Part shown: one piece after another, positions 11,369 to 23,746 of the stretch
Position numbering within the stretch: position 1 is the stretch's first letter
How the letters are laid out: every line of letters begins with the position of its first letter
Origin: Vitis vinifera
Lineage: Eukaryota > Streptophyta > Magnoliopsida > Vitales > Vitaceae
Assembly: GCF_030704535.1 (NCBI RefSeq)
Contig: NC_081818.1
Coordinates: 28,848,001 to 28,912,000 of the forward strand
Reading direction: 5' to 3'
Length of the DNA stretch: 64,000 nt
Position numbers and translations under genes: made by a program
Notes under the pieces: generated by a model
What the model saw: the letters and a program-made list of their open reading frames with translations, nothing else
Database searches by the model: none
What the model was told of the DNA's origin: nothing

Positions 11369-13543
11369 TTTGATAAATCAATTTAACTACTTAATATAAT
11401 TTAATGACTTCATCGTAAATTAAATAATAGAGAGTTCATCGCGCAAATATTTAAATCTTTTTTCATCCCTATTTTTCTTATTTTTCTAAAAATGAGAAAA
11501 AAAAAACATCGTAATATCCTCACCTTCTTCATACAAACAACCCTTTGTACTTTATAACCAATAACTAATATAAGAAATTTATTATTCAAATACTAATTTA
11601 CACTTCTTAACAACATATCGAATCCTTTTCTTAAAAACAATTATTTGTTCTAGATTGAAAATTTTAGAACATAACTTTCTTTTTACAAACAAAAGAGAAA
11701 AGAAAAATAAAATGGTTGCCTACACGGTTTGAGGGGCAAAAACCCATCCATATTTGTTCAAACTTGTAGGTGAAATTCCTTGTTAATTTCTTGACCATCA
11801 ATGTTCGAGCATACTATTCCCAAGATTAAGTTGGACCACGTAATGGATAGTTTTTGTGGGGAGAGTTTTCTCCTCCCTATTTTTTCTAATGCTATGTCAT
11901 TTTATAGCGTTGAATTTTATAAGCTTCACATAACTTTTATGGCTCCTTTTAAGTCTAACTTGTATTCTTACATTACCCTATTAATGATGTGTAATGATAG
12001 TTGATCATTTTAAACTGCTTTTAACTTTGTTGATCTACTCAAACTAGCTTAGCCAAATGGCTTTAATGGGCGAAGATAGTCTATGTGGACATAGTCTACC
12101 TAAACATAGTTTGTTTGGGTATGATCTGTCTAGAATAGTTTGCTTGGACATAGTCGGCTCAAACATAACTTGTTTGGACATAGTTTATCTAGATGGTTTT
12201 ATTTTGTTTTTTTGTTTTTTTTTTCAATGAAGTCTGTCTAGATGGAAAACGTGCTCATTTATTCAGGCACTCTACGTCATACATCCAGACCCTCTCCACT
12301 TTAACCAAGGATGTTCCACCACTCCCACAATTGTCCCTCATTTTTTAGTCAAACATTGTAGTGAGTGATATGAAAATCTATGAGAAAAGCATGGGAAAGG
12401 CTTTTTATTGCAATTGAGAATTTTTTGCCTTCCTGTTTGACTATATGGGTATTAGTGTCTTCGGTTCAAGGCTCTTACCGTCAGGAGACTTTTGCTTTCT
12501 TGTATTCGCGCTTTTAGCTCAAGGCTCTTACTTTAGCCGAGAGGTTTTTTTTTTTCTAGGGTCTTTGGCTTATTTTTCATGCTAAGGTTCTCTTTAGCTT
12601 ATTTTTTAGAGGGTTTCTAGAGAAATCCCAAGTGCCCTGGTTTGGCAATTTCAATGAAGAAGGCTTTTTGAGTAGAAGATTTTGGTTGTAACCACAAAAT
12701 GAGGAGGAAAAAGTAGTAGAGAAAAAAAATGGTGCCACCCCCATCCGAGTTTGGAAGGGTAAAACTAGTTTTGAGCGGGAATATGGCTTTTTGTTAGTTT
12801 CTTACAGACATGCCATTGTTGGGCCCTTCCTGTTTTCGTACCTTCTTTCTTTAGCTTTTGTGCCTCCTTCCTTTAACTATTCCTACTAAAAATGTGTTTG
12901 GATATCCTCTTTCGTTTAGCTATTCCTGCCAAAAATGGTATGTTTTCAAGTAGGTCCTTCGAAAATTAAGTCGATGTAGTAGATAGCTTTTGTGGGGAGA
13001 GTTTTCTCCTCTCATATTTTCTCTAATGTTTTGCCATTTTATGGGGTTGAATTTTGAAACCTTCCCATAACTTTTATGACTCATTTAAGTTTGACTTTTA
13101 TTCTTACATTACCCTATCAATGATGTGTAATGGTTGATTATTTCAAATTGTTTTTAACTTTGTTGATTTGCTTAGACTAGCTTGGTGAAATAGGCTTTAG
13201 TGGGTAAATTCTCATATAGTCATTTACTTGCTAGAATATAGTTTGTTTGGACATTGTCCAAATATAGTTTGTAGACATAATTTGCCTGAAAATAGCATGT
13301 TTGGACATAGTCTGTCTGAACATAGCCTACCCTGAACATAACTTGTTTGGACAAATGGACATAATCTGTCTTGACAAAGTCTGCTCGGACATAGTGAATA
13401 GTCTGTCTAGATGTTTTTTCTTTATTTGGGTGAAGTCTCTATCTAGATAGAGGATGTGCTCATCCATCCAAGCATTCTACCTCGTACATTAAAACTCGTT
13501 TTCTCCAACTTAACTACGGATGTGTTGCTGTTCCCACAAAGTT
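11369..13543. repeat. Large composite direct repeat, copy A1
   Basis: About 2.17 kb that aligns from end to end with 13949-16023. Each copy contains two related half-units; in A1 these are about 11827-12332 and 12966-13541. Both begin near GGATAGYTTTTGTGGGGAGAG and end near ACTCCCACAA or TTCCCACAA, separated by about 630 bp of unique spacer. Within the halves, imperfect repeats of GGACATAGTCTG and AACATAGTTTG-type words form a degenerate minisatellite. The arrangement of two similar ends around a short spacer resembles a non-autonomous LTR element, but no primer-binding site or TG...CA ends were confirmed for it. Confidence 0.8.
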
Positions 13544-13557
13544 GATAGCAGAGTTAC

Positions 13558-13943
13558 TGTGATATCCCATATCGAATAAGGGAAAAAGTTTTTGGCGCTA
13601 AGTATTGAACTCCTCTTACCCCTATATATGCATTTTAAAGTCGTGAAAACCCCTTTGAATTCAAAACAAACAATATCTATACGGTTGGGAGTAGGTCGTT
13701 ACAAATGGTATCAGAGTCGATCTTCGACCTCAGTATGAGGGTTTGTTTAGTTAGTGAGAGGTGTTTGTTTGTTTGACCTCATAATCTCATGGGACACAAC
13801 GAGAACGTTGTGTTTGCATTTGAAAATGAAGTGTTTGTGATATCTTATATCTGATAAGAGGAAAAGTTATTGGTGCTATTTAAGTAATAAACTCCTTTTA
13901 CCTCTATAGACACGCTTTAAAGCCGTGAGAACCTCTTTGAGTT
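13558..13943 (+). mobile_element. TRIM-like miniature LTR element, 3' LTR truncated
   Basis: LTR1 is 13558-13703 (146 bp), starting TGTGATATCCCATATCG and ending GTAGGTCGTTACA. It is followed by TGGTATCAGAGTC at 13706-13718, close to the complement of the 3' end of initiator tRNA-Met, the usual primer-binding site. The internal part is only 132 bp and non-coding. A diverged LTR2 begins at 13836 (TGTGATATCTTATATC) and is cut at about 13943, where repeat copy A2 begins. The internal part carries a perfect 7-bp inverted repeat, CACAACG / CGTTGTG (13795-13801 and 13806-13812). Size and lack of coding fit a TRIM. Confidence 0.8.
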
Positions 13944-13948
13944 ATAAG

Positions 13949-16023
13949 TAATAATTTTGATAAGTCAATTTAACTATTTAATATAATTTAATGACTTCAT
14001 CGTAAACTAAATAATAGTGAGTTCATTCCGCAAATATTTAAATATTTTTTCATCCCTATTTTTCTTATTTTTTAAAAATGACAAAAAACATCGTAATATC
14101 CTCATCTTAATTGTACAAACAACCCACTATCCTTTATAACCAATAACTAATATAAGAAATTAATTGAATTCAAATATTAATTTACACTTCTTAACAAGAG
14201 ATCGAATCCTTCTCTTAAACCCATACAATTATTTATTCTATATTGAAAATTTTAGAACATAATTTTCTTTTTACAAACAAAAGAGAAAAGAAAAATAAAA
14301 TGGTTGCCTACACGATTAGAAGGGCAAAAACCCACCCATATTTGTTCAAATTTGTACGTGAAATTCCTTGTTAATTTCTTGACCTTCAATGTTCGAGTAG
14401 ACTATTCCAAAGATTAAGTTGGACCACGTAATAGATAGCTTTTGTGGGGAGAGTTTTCTCTTCCTTGTTTTTTTTAATGCTATGCCATTTTATAGGGTTG
14501 AATTTTATAATCTTCACATAACTTTTATGGCTCCATTAAGTCTAACTTTTATTCTTACATTACCCTATTAATGATGTGTAATGATAGTTGGTCATTTTAA
14601 ACTGCTTTTAACTTTGTTGATCTACTCGAACTAGCTTAGCCAAATGGCTTTAGTCATTTTAATCTGCTTTTATTCTTACATAACTTTCTTTTTTTCTCAG
14701 TGAAGTTTGTCTAGATGGAGGACGTGCTCATTTATCCAAGCACTCTATGTCATACATCCAGACTAGCTCTCTCCACCTTAACCAAGGATATTCCACCACT
14801 CCCACAATTGCCCCTCATTTTTTAGTCAAACATTGTAGTGAGTGATATGAAAATATATGCGAAAAGAATGGGAAAGGCTTTTTATTGCAATTAGGAAGTT
14901 TTTGCCTTCTTGTTTGACTATATGGGTATTAGTGCCTTTGGTTCAAGGCTCTTACTATAAGAAGACTTTTACCTTCTTGTATTCGTGTCTTTGGCTCAAG
15001 GCTCTTCCTTTAGCCGAGAGGTTTTTTTTTTTCTAGGGTCTTTGGCTTATTTTTCATGCTAGGGTTCTCTTTGGTCTATTTTTCAAAGGGTTTCTATAGA
15101 GATCCCAAGTGCCCTGGTTTGGCAACTTCAAGGAAGAGGCTTTTTGAGTAGAAGATTTTGGTTGCAACCATAAAATGAAGAGGAAAAAGGTAGAGAAAAA
15201 AAATGGCACCACCTCCATATGAGTTTGGAAGGGTAAAACTATTTTTGAGTGGAGATATGGCTTTTTGCTAGTTTCCTACAAACATGCCATTGTTAGACCC
15301 TTGCTATTTTTGTACCTTCTTTCCTTAGCTTTCATGCCTCATTCCTTTAACTATTCCTACTAAAAATGTGTGTCTGGATATCCTCTTTCCTTTAGCTATT
15401 CATGCCAAAAAAGGGTGTGTCTTCAAGTAGGCCCCTTGGAAAATTAAGTCAATGTAATGGATAACTTTTGTGGGGAGCGTTTTCTCTTCCCTATTTTCTC
15501 TAATGTTTTACCATTTTATAGGGTTAAATTTTGAAACCTTCCCATAACTTCTATGACTCATTTAAGTTTGACCTTTATTCTTATGTTACTCTATCAATGA
15601 TGTGTAATGATTGATCATTTCAAATTATTTTTAACTTTGTTGATTTGCTCAGACTAGCTTGGTGAAATAGACTTTAGTGGGTAAATTCTCATATGATCAT
15701 TTACTTTCGAGAATCTACTTTGTTTGGACATGATCTGTCCAAACATAGTCTGTGTAGACATAGTTTGTTCGAACATAGCATGTTTGGACATTATCTATTT
15801 GAACATTGACTACCTTAGGCATAACCTGTTTGGACATATGGACATAATCTGTTTGGACAAAGTCTACTTGGACATAGTGAATAGTCTATTTGGATGTTTT
15901 TTTCTATTTTGGGTGAAGTCTATCTGGATGGAGGATGTGTTCATCCATCCAAGCATTCTATCTCGTACATCAAAACCCGTTCTCTCCAACTTAATTAGGG
16001 ATGTGTTGCCACTCCCACAAAGT
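13949..16023. repeat. Large composite direct repeat, copy A2
   Basis: Second copy of the 11369-13543 unit, in the same orientation. The first half-unit (14413-14813) has lost most of the GGACATAG minisatellite that A1 retains, while the second half (15445-16020) keeps it. A 122-codon open frame at 15724-16092 is just translated minisatellite. A2 begins exactly where LTR2 of the TRIM-like element stops, so the junction postdates that element. Confidence 0.8.
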
Positions 16024-16992
16024 TTTGAAGTTCGTGTGGGTCAACCGAGTGTAGAGGGGAAAGTGCTCTTGAAAAAGGATAAAGGAGAATAGAAGAAGCA
16101 AAACCAAGCTTTTGAAGAGGAGGGCTGGGCTGAATTGGGTGTGGGGTCTAAGGCTGCCCCTACATACTGGGAGTATATATACTTTCAATCGGAGGAAGCT
16201 GCAATGTGGGAAAAGAGATTGAGGTTAGTACAGCTGAGATCGATCGTTAGTGACTGATGAAGCTTAGATTTAAGACGGAAGGGAATGTGAAAAGCTAGAG
16301 TGTTTTTTTTTCTCTTTCTTTATCTCTCTCTTTTAATTCCCATATTCGTTTAGAATTAATTTATCTTTTTTGTTTTGGTAAATGCTAGTCGTATCATGTA
16401 TGCTGTATATGAATAATTTTATTGTGGAATATTTTGTTAGGTAAAGAAGGAGTTTTGATTAGTTTGGAAATCTCATGGAAACTATATATCATGACTTTTG
16501 GATGGATTGAGTCAAGTCAAACTCGAGTTTACATCAAATTTAATTAATATTTAGTTCAAACTTAAATCTATCCTGACTTTTAAACTCTAAATTTTAGGAT
16601 GGGATGGGTTGGATCTAGCTTCGCCCAATTTCAAAAGGCCGGCCAAGCCCAAGAACCTGATCCGCTCCAACCCCAATCTACTCGAAATGGTCAGAACCTA
16701 ATGGGCAACCTAAATGTTAAAAATGGAATTCTTGGTAAGGAAAAAAAAATTGGTAAACTCGTTCACTTTGAACTTTTAAGTATTAAGAAGTAAATTTTCT
16801 TTTCACTTTTCTTTTTAACCTTAATTTAACCCATTGTTTGGCAGGTGGGAAAATCATGGTAGCAGAAGAACCTAGAAGAAAGAAAATTGACTTTTTTTTT
16901 TAAATACGCGTCCCATGTCGAAACTTCTCTGCTAAGTCATCTCATTCATCTCCCTACAACTCTCTTTCCATACTCCTCCTTCCGTTAATCCT
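16024..16992. other. Gene-free region upstream of first DUF569 gene
   Basis: No supported gene. A patch at about 16590-16700 (words such as GGGATGGGTTGGATC) resembles decayed repeat DNA. Pyrimidine-rich tracts lie around 16306-16340. The last 150 bp before the next gene are CT-rich, as is common in plant promoters. Confidence 0.4.
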
Positions 16993-17005
16993 CGCATATA
17001 TACTC
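16993..17005 (+). promoter_or_regulatory. Possible TATA box of first DUF569 gene
   Basis: GCATATATACTCC lies about 70-80 bp before the ATG at 17075 in a CT-rich stretch. Position and sequence fit a plant TATA element with a short 5' UTR. There is no experimental support. Confidence 0.35.
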
Positions 17006-17074
17006 CTCAGAATTCATCTCTCCACCTCAGATTCCGTTTCTTGGCTCATAAGCATTCATAAAGAACACAACACT

Positions 17075-20000
17075 ATGGAGTTCTTCAACAATGCTAAAGC
17101 TATCAGACTCAGAAGCCACCTCAACAAGTACCTAGTCGCCGCCGACGACGAAGAAACAGTCTGGCAGAGCCGCACCGGCTCTTCCCGGCAAGCACGTTGG
17201 GCGGTGGAATTCGTCCAGGACAAGGCCAACGTCATCCGTCTAAAAGGCTGCTATGGCCGCTACCTCACCGCCTCCGACGAAGTTTTCCTCCTCGGCTGGA
17301 CCGGCAGAAAGGTTGTCCAAACCCTTCCCACGTCCAAAATGGACCCTTCCACCGAGTGGGAGCCCATAAAGGAAGGCTTCCAATTGAAGCTCAGAGCAAA
17401 GGGAGGCAAGTTCCTGCGCGCCAATGGCGGTACTCCGCCGTGGAAGAACTCCATCACCCACGACATTCCTCAGAGGACCGCCACGCAAGATTGGGTCCTC
17501 TGGTCGGTCGACATCGTTGACATCACCCACTCCGAGTCCCCTGCGAATTACGTTTCTCGGGCGTCGAGCTTCTCTTCCCAGCCGGACGATTTCACCTGCT
17601 CCGACACCGGGTCGCCGTCGATGGGCTCCTTTCCCGGTTCACCGGTGACCTTCCACGGTCGGTCCAGACTAGCATCAAGTAGGCAGGTACGTTCAGAGTA
17701 CTAATATGCCCTGATCTTTATTGGTAACTGAACCCACCGTAGGAATTAATCTTGAACAGAATAATAATCATCCAATTATTTTGCTTCATTTCGCAGAAAA
17801 TCAAAAATGAAAAATAAAAAAATAAAAAAATAATTAAATTTTGTCAAAATATGATAAAGTCTAACTAACATGCCCTTGATTTTTCCTCCTCCAAGTGGGG
17901 CTTCACCAACAGTGATACCTCAAACAACCTTCTTTGGTGGCCTTTCATTTAATTTTCTTTATTAGTTTTTATAAACCCACTTGACCAATCATCATGACTT
18001 TGGAAAAAACATTTTCTAAACCATAAAGTTAATTTTATGGAGAAGTCTTTTATGGGGGTGAATATTTTATTAGAAGTAATGTAAGTGGCTTTTATGCATT
18101 TTGAATTATTTATTTATTTATTTTTCTATTTAGATTCCTGCTCACCAAGAGGATGATAATGAAAGATCAAAATCCCAAATGGACCATGTTGATAAACCCT
18201 CCGAGAAAACGAAATTCACTGCATCAAAGCCAAGGGAGAAAACTTTTGATGCGGCTTGGAAGGTATTGATATATAGTCTTTATATAATTATTATGTCACT
18301 ATCAATTGCTTGCTTGTACATGTTTCTTTCCAAAGAAAATGACATTATATATCATATAAGGTGTTGTAGTCAAAATCGGTTTGATATACGTTAATGTTAG
18401 ATTATTATTTTAATATTTAGTGAATGATTGATAAATTAATTTAAGTCATTAAATAAATTAAGTATATTTGATTAAATTAACTTAAAGTAAAAAATATAAT
18501 AAATAAAAATAATTAACTTATTATTAATTCTATATATTCATTTTACTTTTTTATTTTAATTTGTTTTTTTGTTACTTCATTATTTTTATTGTTACTTGGA
18601 CTTCTTTATCTTAATTATAATTTATGAGAATAAATATGTTGATGATTAAAAATAAATTTTAAGTTAATTTTATCCAACAATCTTAATAACTAAGTAATAA
18701 ATTTTAAGTTAATAACTAAATTATAATTAACTTAAGCAATTAAGTAATAAGTATTATTAAATTTTACCCAAGCCTTTGAAGTTTTTATATAATTGCTTAG
18801 CTTCTAAGTTTTTGGCTTAAATAGTTTTGATAATTTTTCTTTTTATATAAAATCTAGATTTTTTTTTAAATGTTCTTAGGACTATGATTATTTAATTTGA
18901 TAAATTTTCATAATTAATACTTAAAATCGTTTAATTTTTTAATAATAATAAATAACATTAATTACATTACAACTATAATGTGATAATTTTCTGGTTGACC
19001 CTCTAACAAAAGTCTCTAGCTCTGCCATTGGTCAGACTAATTTTTATTAAATATAAGAGTAATTTTGATATTTTAAAACATTTGAATGTGGGATTCATAG
19101 TGGAATACACTTCTCTATTTTATTTTGAATGGATCAATCAGTGGTGGACGTTTTTCTTCTGGCAGATTACTCCTGACCATGAAGCTGGCTATGGAAGATC
19201 AAAATCCCAAATGGACAATGCTGACAAACCCTCTGATCAGACAAACTTCAGTCCCCCAAATCCTAGGGACCAGACTCACGATCTTAATTCATCTCCCAAG
19301 GTACTTGAGCAACAAACTCTTTACATGATTCATGAAATCACTCGTAAAATTTTAATTCCATGATTCCATCGTCATGTTTGCAGGCCCCAGATGTTGTCCC
19401 ATCTACCATTCCAACTGCTGTTTCATATCCTACTGTGAAAACCACTGCTTCTATGGCTAAGCAATCATCAACTCAAATGGAAGATAAGCTAAACTCAGTG
19501 TTCAGTGAACTTGAAAGCATAGTAAGCGATGTGGGTAGTTCTCCAACTTCCTTCTCAGAGCCAAGAATGGAAGATGAAGCATTAGAAATGTCAGCAGTGC
19601 CATCTAGAGAGGAGATAAGGCAAGCACAAGTTGCCCTCAAGGAGTGTCTTCTTTTAGAATTCTCTCAGCTCAAGCAGGCAAGAGTGAGAGCCAAGTTCAT
19701 TTTAGCTCTCTCAACGCTGAGCATCGCGGAAGGGAGTCTTTCACAAGAACAAATGGACGCAACCCACTATTTTCTGTCCAATTTCAATGTCCTAATGATG
19801 AAGTTTGATCGTGCAGAAAGGCAGTTGGCTGAGTGCAACAACTTCTTGCGCGACAAAAATCGAGCTTATGATGAATTGAGGGTGATTAATGAGTCTAATC
19901 TTGAGCTCAAAGCTCGTATAGATCAGCTTAATGAAGAGGAAGAAGAACTTTTGAGAAGGATTGAGGAGATTAGAGGGATGAAAACCAAGCTAGCGAACAA

Positions 20001-20157
20001 GAGGATGGAATTGGGTGAAGAGTCCAAGTCTGCACTCTCAAAATGGAATGAGTTTGGATCGCTTGAACCAGCAGCTTTGTCGAGGCAGAAGAAATTTGAG
20101 AAAAGAAGACGTGAGATTCTTGAAGATTGGTCCAATTTGAAGGCGTTGTTTGATTGA
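17075..20157 (+). CDS. DUF569 (fascin-like) protein with C-terminal coiled coil
   Basis: Predicted exons: 17075-17686, 18134-18262, 19166-19300, 19384-20157. All junctions are GT-AG and phase 0, giving 549 aa. Residues 1-150 are a DUF569 domain: MEFFNNAKAIRLRSHLNKYL, then IRLKGCYGRYLTASD, GGKFLRANGGTPPWKNSITH and RTATQDWVLW. This is a beta-trefoil family annotated as actin-cross-linking-like; its biochemical role is unknown. Exons 2 and 3 encode similar acidic/basic linkers (RSKSQMDHVDKPSEKTKF versus RSKSQMDNADKPSDQTNF), so one is a duplicate of the other. Exon 4 encodes about 257 residues with a long heptad-rich segment (SNLELKARIDQLNEEEEELL) that I read as a coiled coil. A resemblance to DUF1409/plant-mobile-domain tails is possible but unproven. 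The downstream DUF569 gene lacks this tail. Confidence 0.85.
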
Positions 20158-20164
20158 TTAAATT

Positions 20165-20297
20165 GCATTTTGTTTGTATTTTTTTTTTTTTGGTTATTAT
20201 GAGGTCATGTCAATGATTTCATTCTCCGAGGCATTTTGTTTGTAATTTTTTTGGTCATCATGAGGCCATGTGACTGACTTCATTCTGCGATGGCCTG
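20165..20297 (+). repeat. Tandem duplication in 3' UTR of first DUF569 gene
   Basis: Two units of about 67 bp, each starting GCATTTTGTTTGTA and including GGTCATGTCAATGA or GGCCATGTGACTGA, lie straight after the stop codon. Probably 3' UTR. Confidence 0.75.
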
Positions 20298-21100
20298 AGG
20301 TATATTTTGGTTATTAAATTATTAAGAAATATATTTTTAAATTTTTTTATTTTGCATAAAATAAATAAGACCCAGAAAAAAAAAATCTTAGTTTTAAAAA
20401 ATCCACAAAAAATAAATATTGTAAAATATTTAAGGATGAAAAAAATTATTTAGGAATATAGTTTATTAATTTTTTATTATTTTAAAAAATATATTTTCCC
20501 TTTTTCTTCTCTTTAAATTTTTGTTTGCTTAATCAAATATTGCATAAAAAAAAAAGTAGTGAGAATTGTGTTTTAAGATGAAATCAACCTCAAAAGTGAT
20601 AAGAGATCCTTATATCATGCACATTTAAGCTCAAGACATAAATCAAGTATAAAAATTAAGTTGAAAGATATTATCCTTCATTAATCCCTAAAATACCATT
20701 CACCCCTATATAGGCATGTAGTGATTGTGAATTTCAAATTTTTTTTTTCCCTTTTCTATTCCTATAACCTATTTCTAATTTCTTACTTTTTTTTTTTTTT
20801 TCTTCCAATCTATATTTCTATTTTATGTCAAATAAAAAGCAATAAGTTTTTTTTTTTTCATTTTTAAATATATTGAATCATTTTACTCTTATTATAAGTA
20901 AGGATAAAATTTTTGGGATTTTTCATACAAATATCTTTTTATCTTTTTGTATTTATCTTTTAGTTTCATTTTCATTTTTATTTTAAATTTACATTATCCT
21001 TTTATTTATATTTTTATCTTATTTTTTATATTTTTCATATTAAAAAATTGACTATCACTTCACTTTTATTATATATGTTAGAAAAATTAAGGTTAATCCA
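20298..21100. other. AT-rich gene-free stretch
   Basis: Low-complexity A/T runs and homopolymers. No coding sequence, structured RNA or clear repeat ends recognised. Confidence 0.5.
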
Positions 21101-22350
21101 ACCTATGATAATCACCTTAAATAGGGGGGAGGGAATAGGGTGATGATCAATTATGTGAATGTAAGAGACAATTATATGCAATTATATAATAAACAATATA
21201 AAGACAATTACATATAAATTAAAAGAGTAAGGAAGAGAGAATGCAAACACAAGATTTTATAATGGTTCGGCGCAACCCGGCCTACATCCACTCTCTTATA
21301 GCTTCAATCCTAAGCTTGAGGTTCCACTAATTCAAGACTTCCAAACCAAGCCTTCAAGCAATACAATTGGATTATGGTTCCAATTCACCCTCTTAGACTT
21401 TTGGCTCCAAGCACCCTTTACACTTCTCAAGAGATATCTCACTCTTAAACAACCTCTCAAGTGATACCACATACTTGAGAAACTTCCTCTCAAAGATTTA
21501 CAAATAAATGATCTTAGAAAATTCTAATACAAAAACTTTAAGCTCAAATGATACAAGAAAACTAGGATTGAATTGTACACTAAAGATATGCAAGTTTTAG
21601 AATAATGGTGCACTAAAAAAACACTCTTCCAATGTTCAAATATATTCAAGAAAGGTTTGGGAAGGTTAAGTTAATAAAACAATGAAGATTGAAGCATTTT
21701 TATAGAAAAAAAAGTCAAATTAGCCGTTGGGAGATCGATCGGTCGAGATGGGGGTCGACCGGTTGACTAGCCGTTAGCATTTAATGCTTAGCATGTGACT
21801 GTTGGACCTCAACCGAACCTTAATCGAACTTCAACCGGTTAAGGTTCAACCTTGACTGATTGAACAACTGTTCTAGAAGAAAAAGAAAGTTTTTTTAATC
21901 ATCGACTAGTTGAGCTGGGGGTTGACTCGGACCTCGATTGATTGAGCTGGCGGTCGACCGATTCCTCGTACGGTTCAACTAGTTGAGCCGTTTTTGGCTC
22001 AAAATAACCAGTTTTTTCAACTTAAAACCTTTTAAACAAGTTGGAAAAACATTTGATATAAGGTTTTAGTTGAAAACATGAAATCATCCAATTTTTAAAA
22101 TATTTAAAACAAAATAACTCTTGGATGATTTTGGTGCATAAGTAAATAATGTTATACATGAAAATCCTAGTGCACCAACAACCTTACAAATAATGTAATG
22201 CATGAAAATAGTGGAAAGAAAGAACATTGCTAAAACTACAAAATGATGACAAGAAAAGAAAAGTTGTTCAAAATGTACAGTCTTGTACACCTCTCATACA
22301 ATTAACATATTTTTCTTGTACAATTAGTGTAATAACCTTGTAAAACGATA
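21100..22350. repeat. Dispersed repeat C, copy 1
   Basis: Shares order and wording with 51190-52140. Common markers are GATTTTATARTGGTTCGRC, ACATCCACTCTCTT and GTTCCACTAA, and later GGGGGTCGACCGG with Ser/Arg-like CGACCGGTT words. A piece reading GGGGGAGGGAATAGGGTGATG near 21124 is the kind seen at ends of plant retroelements. No coding capacity. The class is not resolved. Confidence 0.6.
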
Positions 22351-23746
22351 TAAATTTCATACATATACATAAATTATGTGCATATGAGTGTGTAAACTAT
22401 ATTCCCAATGGTTTGACATTTAAAATAATTAAAACAAATAAAACATTATTTTATTTTATTTTTAATGCAAAATGTAATTAAAAATAAGGTAAAGAAATTA
22501 CTTAAAAACTATTATTTAAGTCAAATTTATTTATTTATTTCCTTTTATTCTTGGAAATAAAGAAAAAAAAATAAAAAATTTATTTAACCATAAGAAATAT
22601 AAATATAAGATAGGTTAGAAAATACCAAATTTATTTATTTATTTCATTTTATTTTTGGAATTAAAGAAAATAATTAAAAAAAATATCTAACCGTAAAAAA
22701 TATTAATATAAGATATGATAGAAAATAAAAATAACCCCAAATTTATTTACTTATTTCATTTTATTTATTTAAATTCGAAAGTAATTTATTTTAATAGATC
22801 AAAATGTGCACAATTAATCTATTACTTTATTAATTATGATTATATTAAAATTTTCTATTACACAAAAAATAGAGAAAATAAAATTAAAAAGAGTAATAAA
22901 TATATATAATTTAGTTATTTAATTATTTTTCATGTAAAAGATAGTTACACAAAAAACACATAATTGATCAATTATTTTGTTTAATTGTAAACATATTATA
23001 TTTTTTTATTTTTTTTATTAAAATAACTAATAAAAAATAAAAATGGATAATCAATTAATGAAATTTAATTCTTTTTATTATTTTTATATAAAAAATAAAA
23101 ATCATATTACCATATTTTTTTAGAAAGTATTTTTTAAAATAGTTTTTGAATGTAATTTTTTTTATTTATAATTTAAAATAGAAAATAATGATGATTTTCA
23201 ATTATTTATAAAAAAAAGTTTTAAAAAATAAAAAATAAAATTCAAATAATTAAAATAGAATTATTCAACAGTAGTGCAATTAAAAAAAAAAAAAAAACTT
23301 ATGTAAAAGTGAATTGATATTTTAGTTCATTATCATTTTATATTCTTCAAATCAATTAGTGGTGATGTTTGCTTGCATGTTTGGTCAATTTTGAGCCCAT
23401 CCTATCCCAAACCACAATTCTCCCTCAAAAAGTATAAGCTAAAAAGTGGCTCAGGCTGAGCGCCACAATTTCGAAGAATTTCAGACGTGGAAAATGCACT
23501 GATGGCCACGTGTAAGCATGAGATTGACAGATTTGGCCCCACGCATCCAAAACCAGAAAATCCATGACATCGTGGCGCGGAAACGCAACGGCTTGGCTCT
23601 TACATTCATCATCTTTCATTTGGATTCGTAGACATTAGATTAAGATTTGGATCCTGCTTTCAGAAAACTTTTCCTTATCTCATCCAATTCAAAAGCGTTT
23701 ACCTCGATCGATCAAATCTTTTTGTGGTTTCGATATCTGATATCTG
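22351..23746. other. AT-rich region, tandem repeat, then promoter of second DUF569 gene
   Basis: About 22525-22780 is an imperfect tandem repeat of roughly 105-112 bp (three units, each starting AATTTATTTATTTATTTC and ending near GATAGAAAATA). The interval 22800-23330 is very AT-rich. From about 23380 the composition becomes gene-like. 23400-23746 is likely the promoter and 5' UTR of the DUF569 gene, with no confident element. Confidence 0.5.

Noticed and set aside
11801..12004. 67-codon open frame
   Set aside because: Lies in a half-unit of repeat A1 and is not preserved in the other three half-units.
15724..16092. 122-codon plus-strand open frame rich in Ile, Asp and Cys
   Set aside because: It is a translation of the GGACATAG minisatellite in repeat A2; the same region in A1 is not open.
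16599..16793. 64-codon open frame
   Set aside because: Sits in repeat-like DNA with no homologous family recognised.
17197..17530. Long open frames in other frames and on the minus strand inside DUF569 exon 1
   Set aside because: Shadows of a GC-rich coding exon; the DUF569 frame explains the region.
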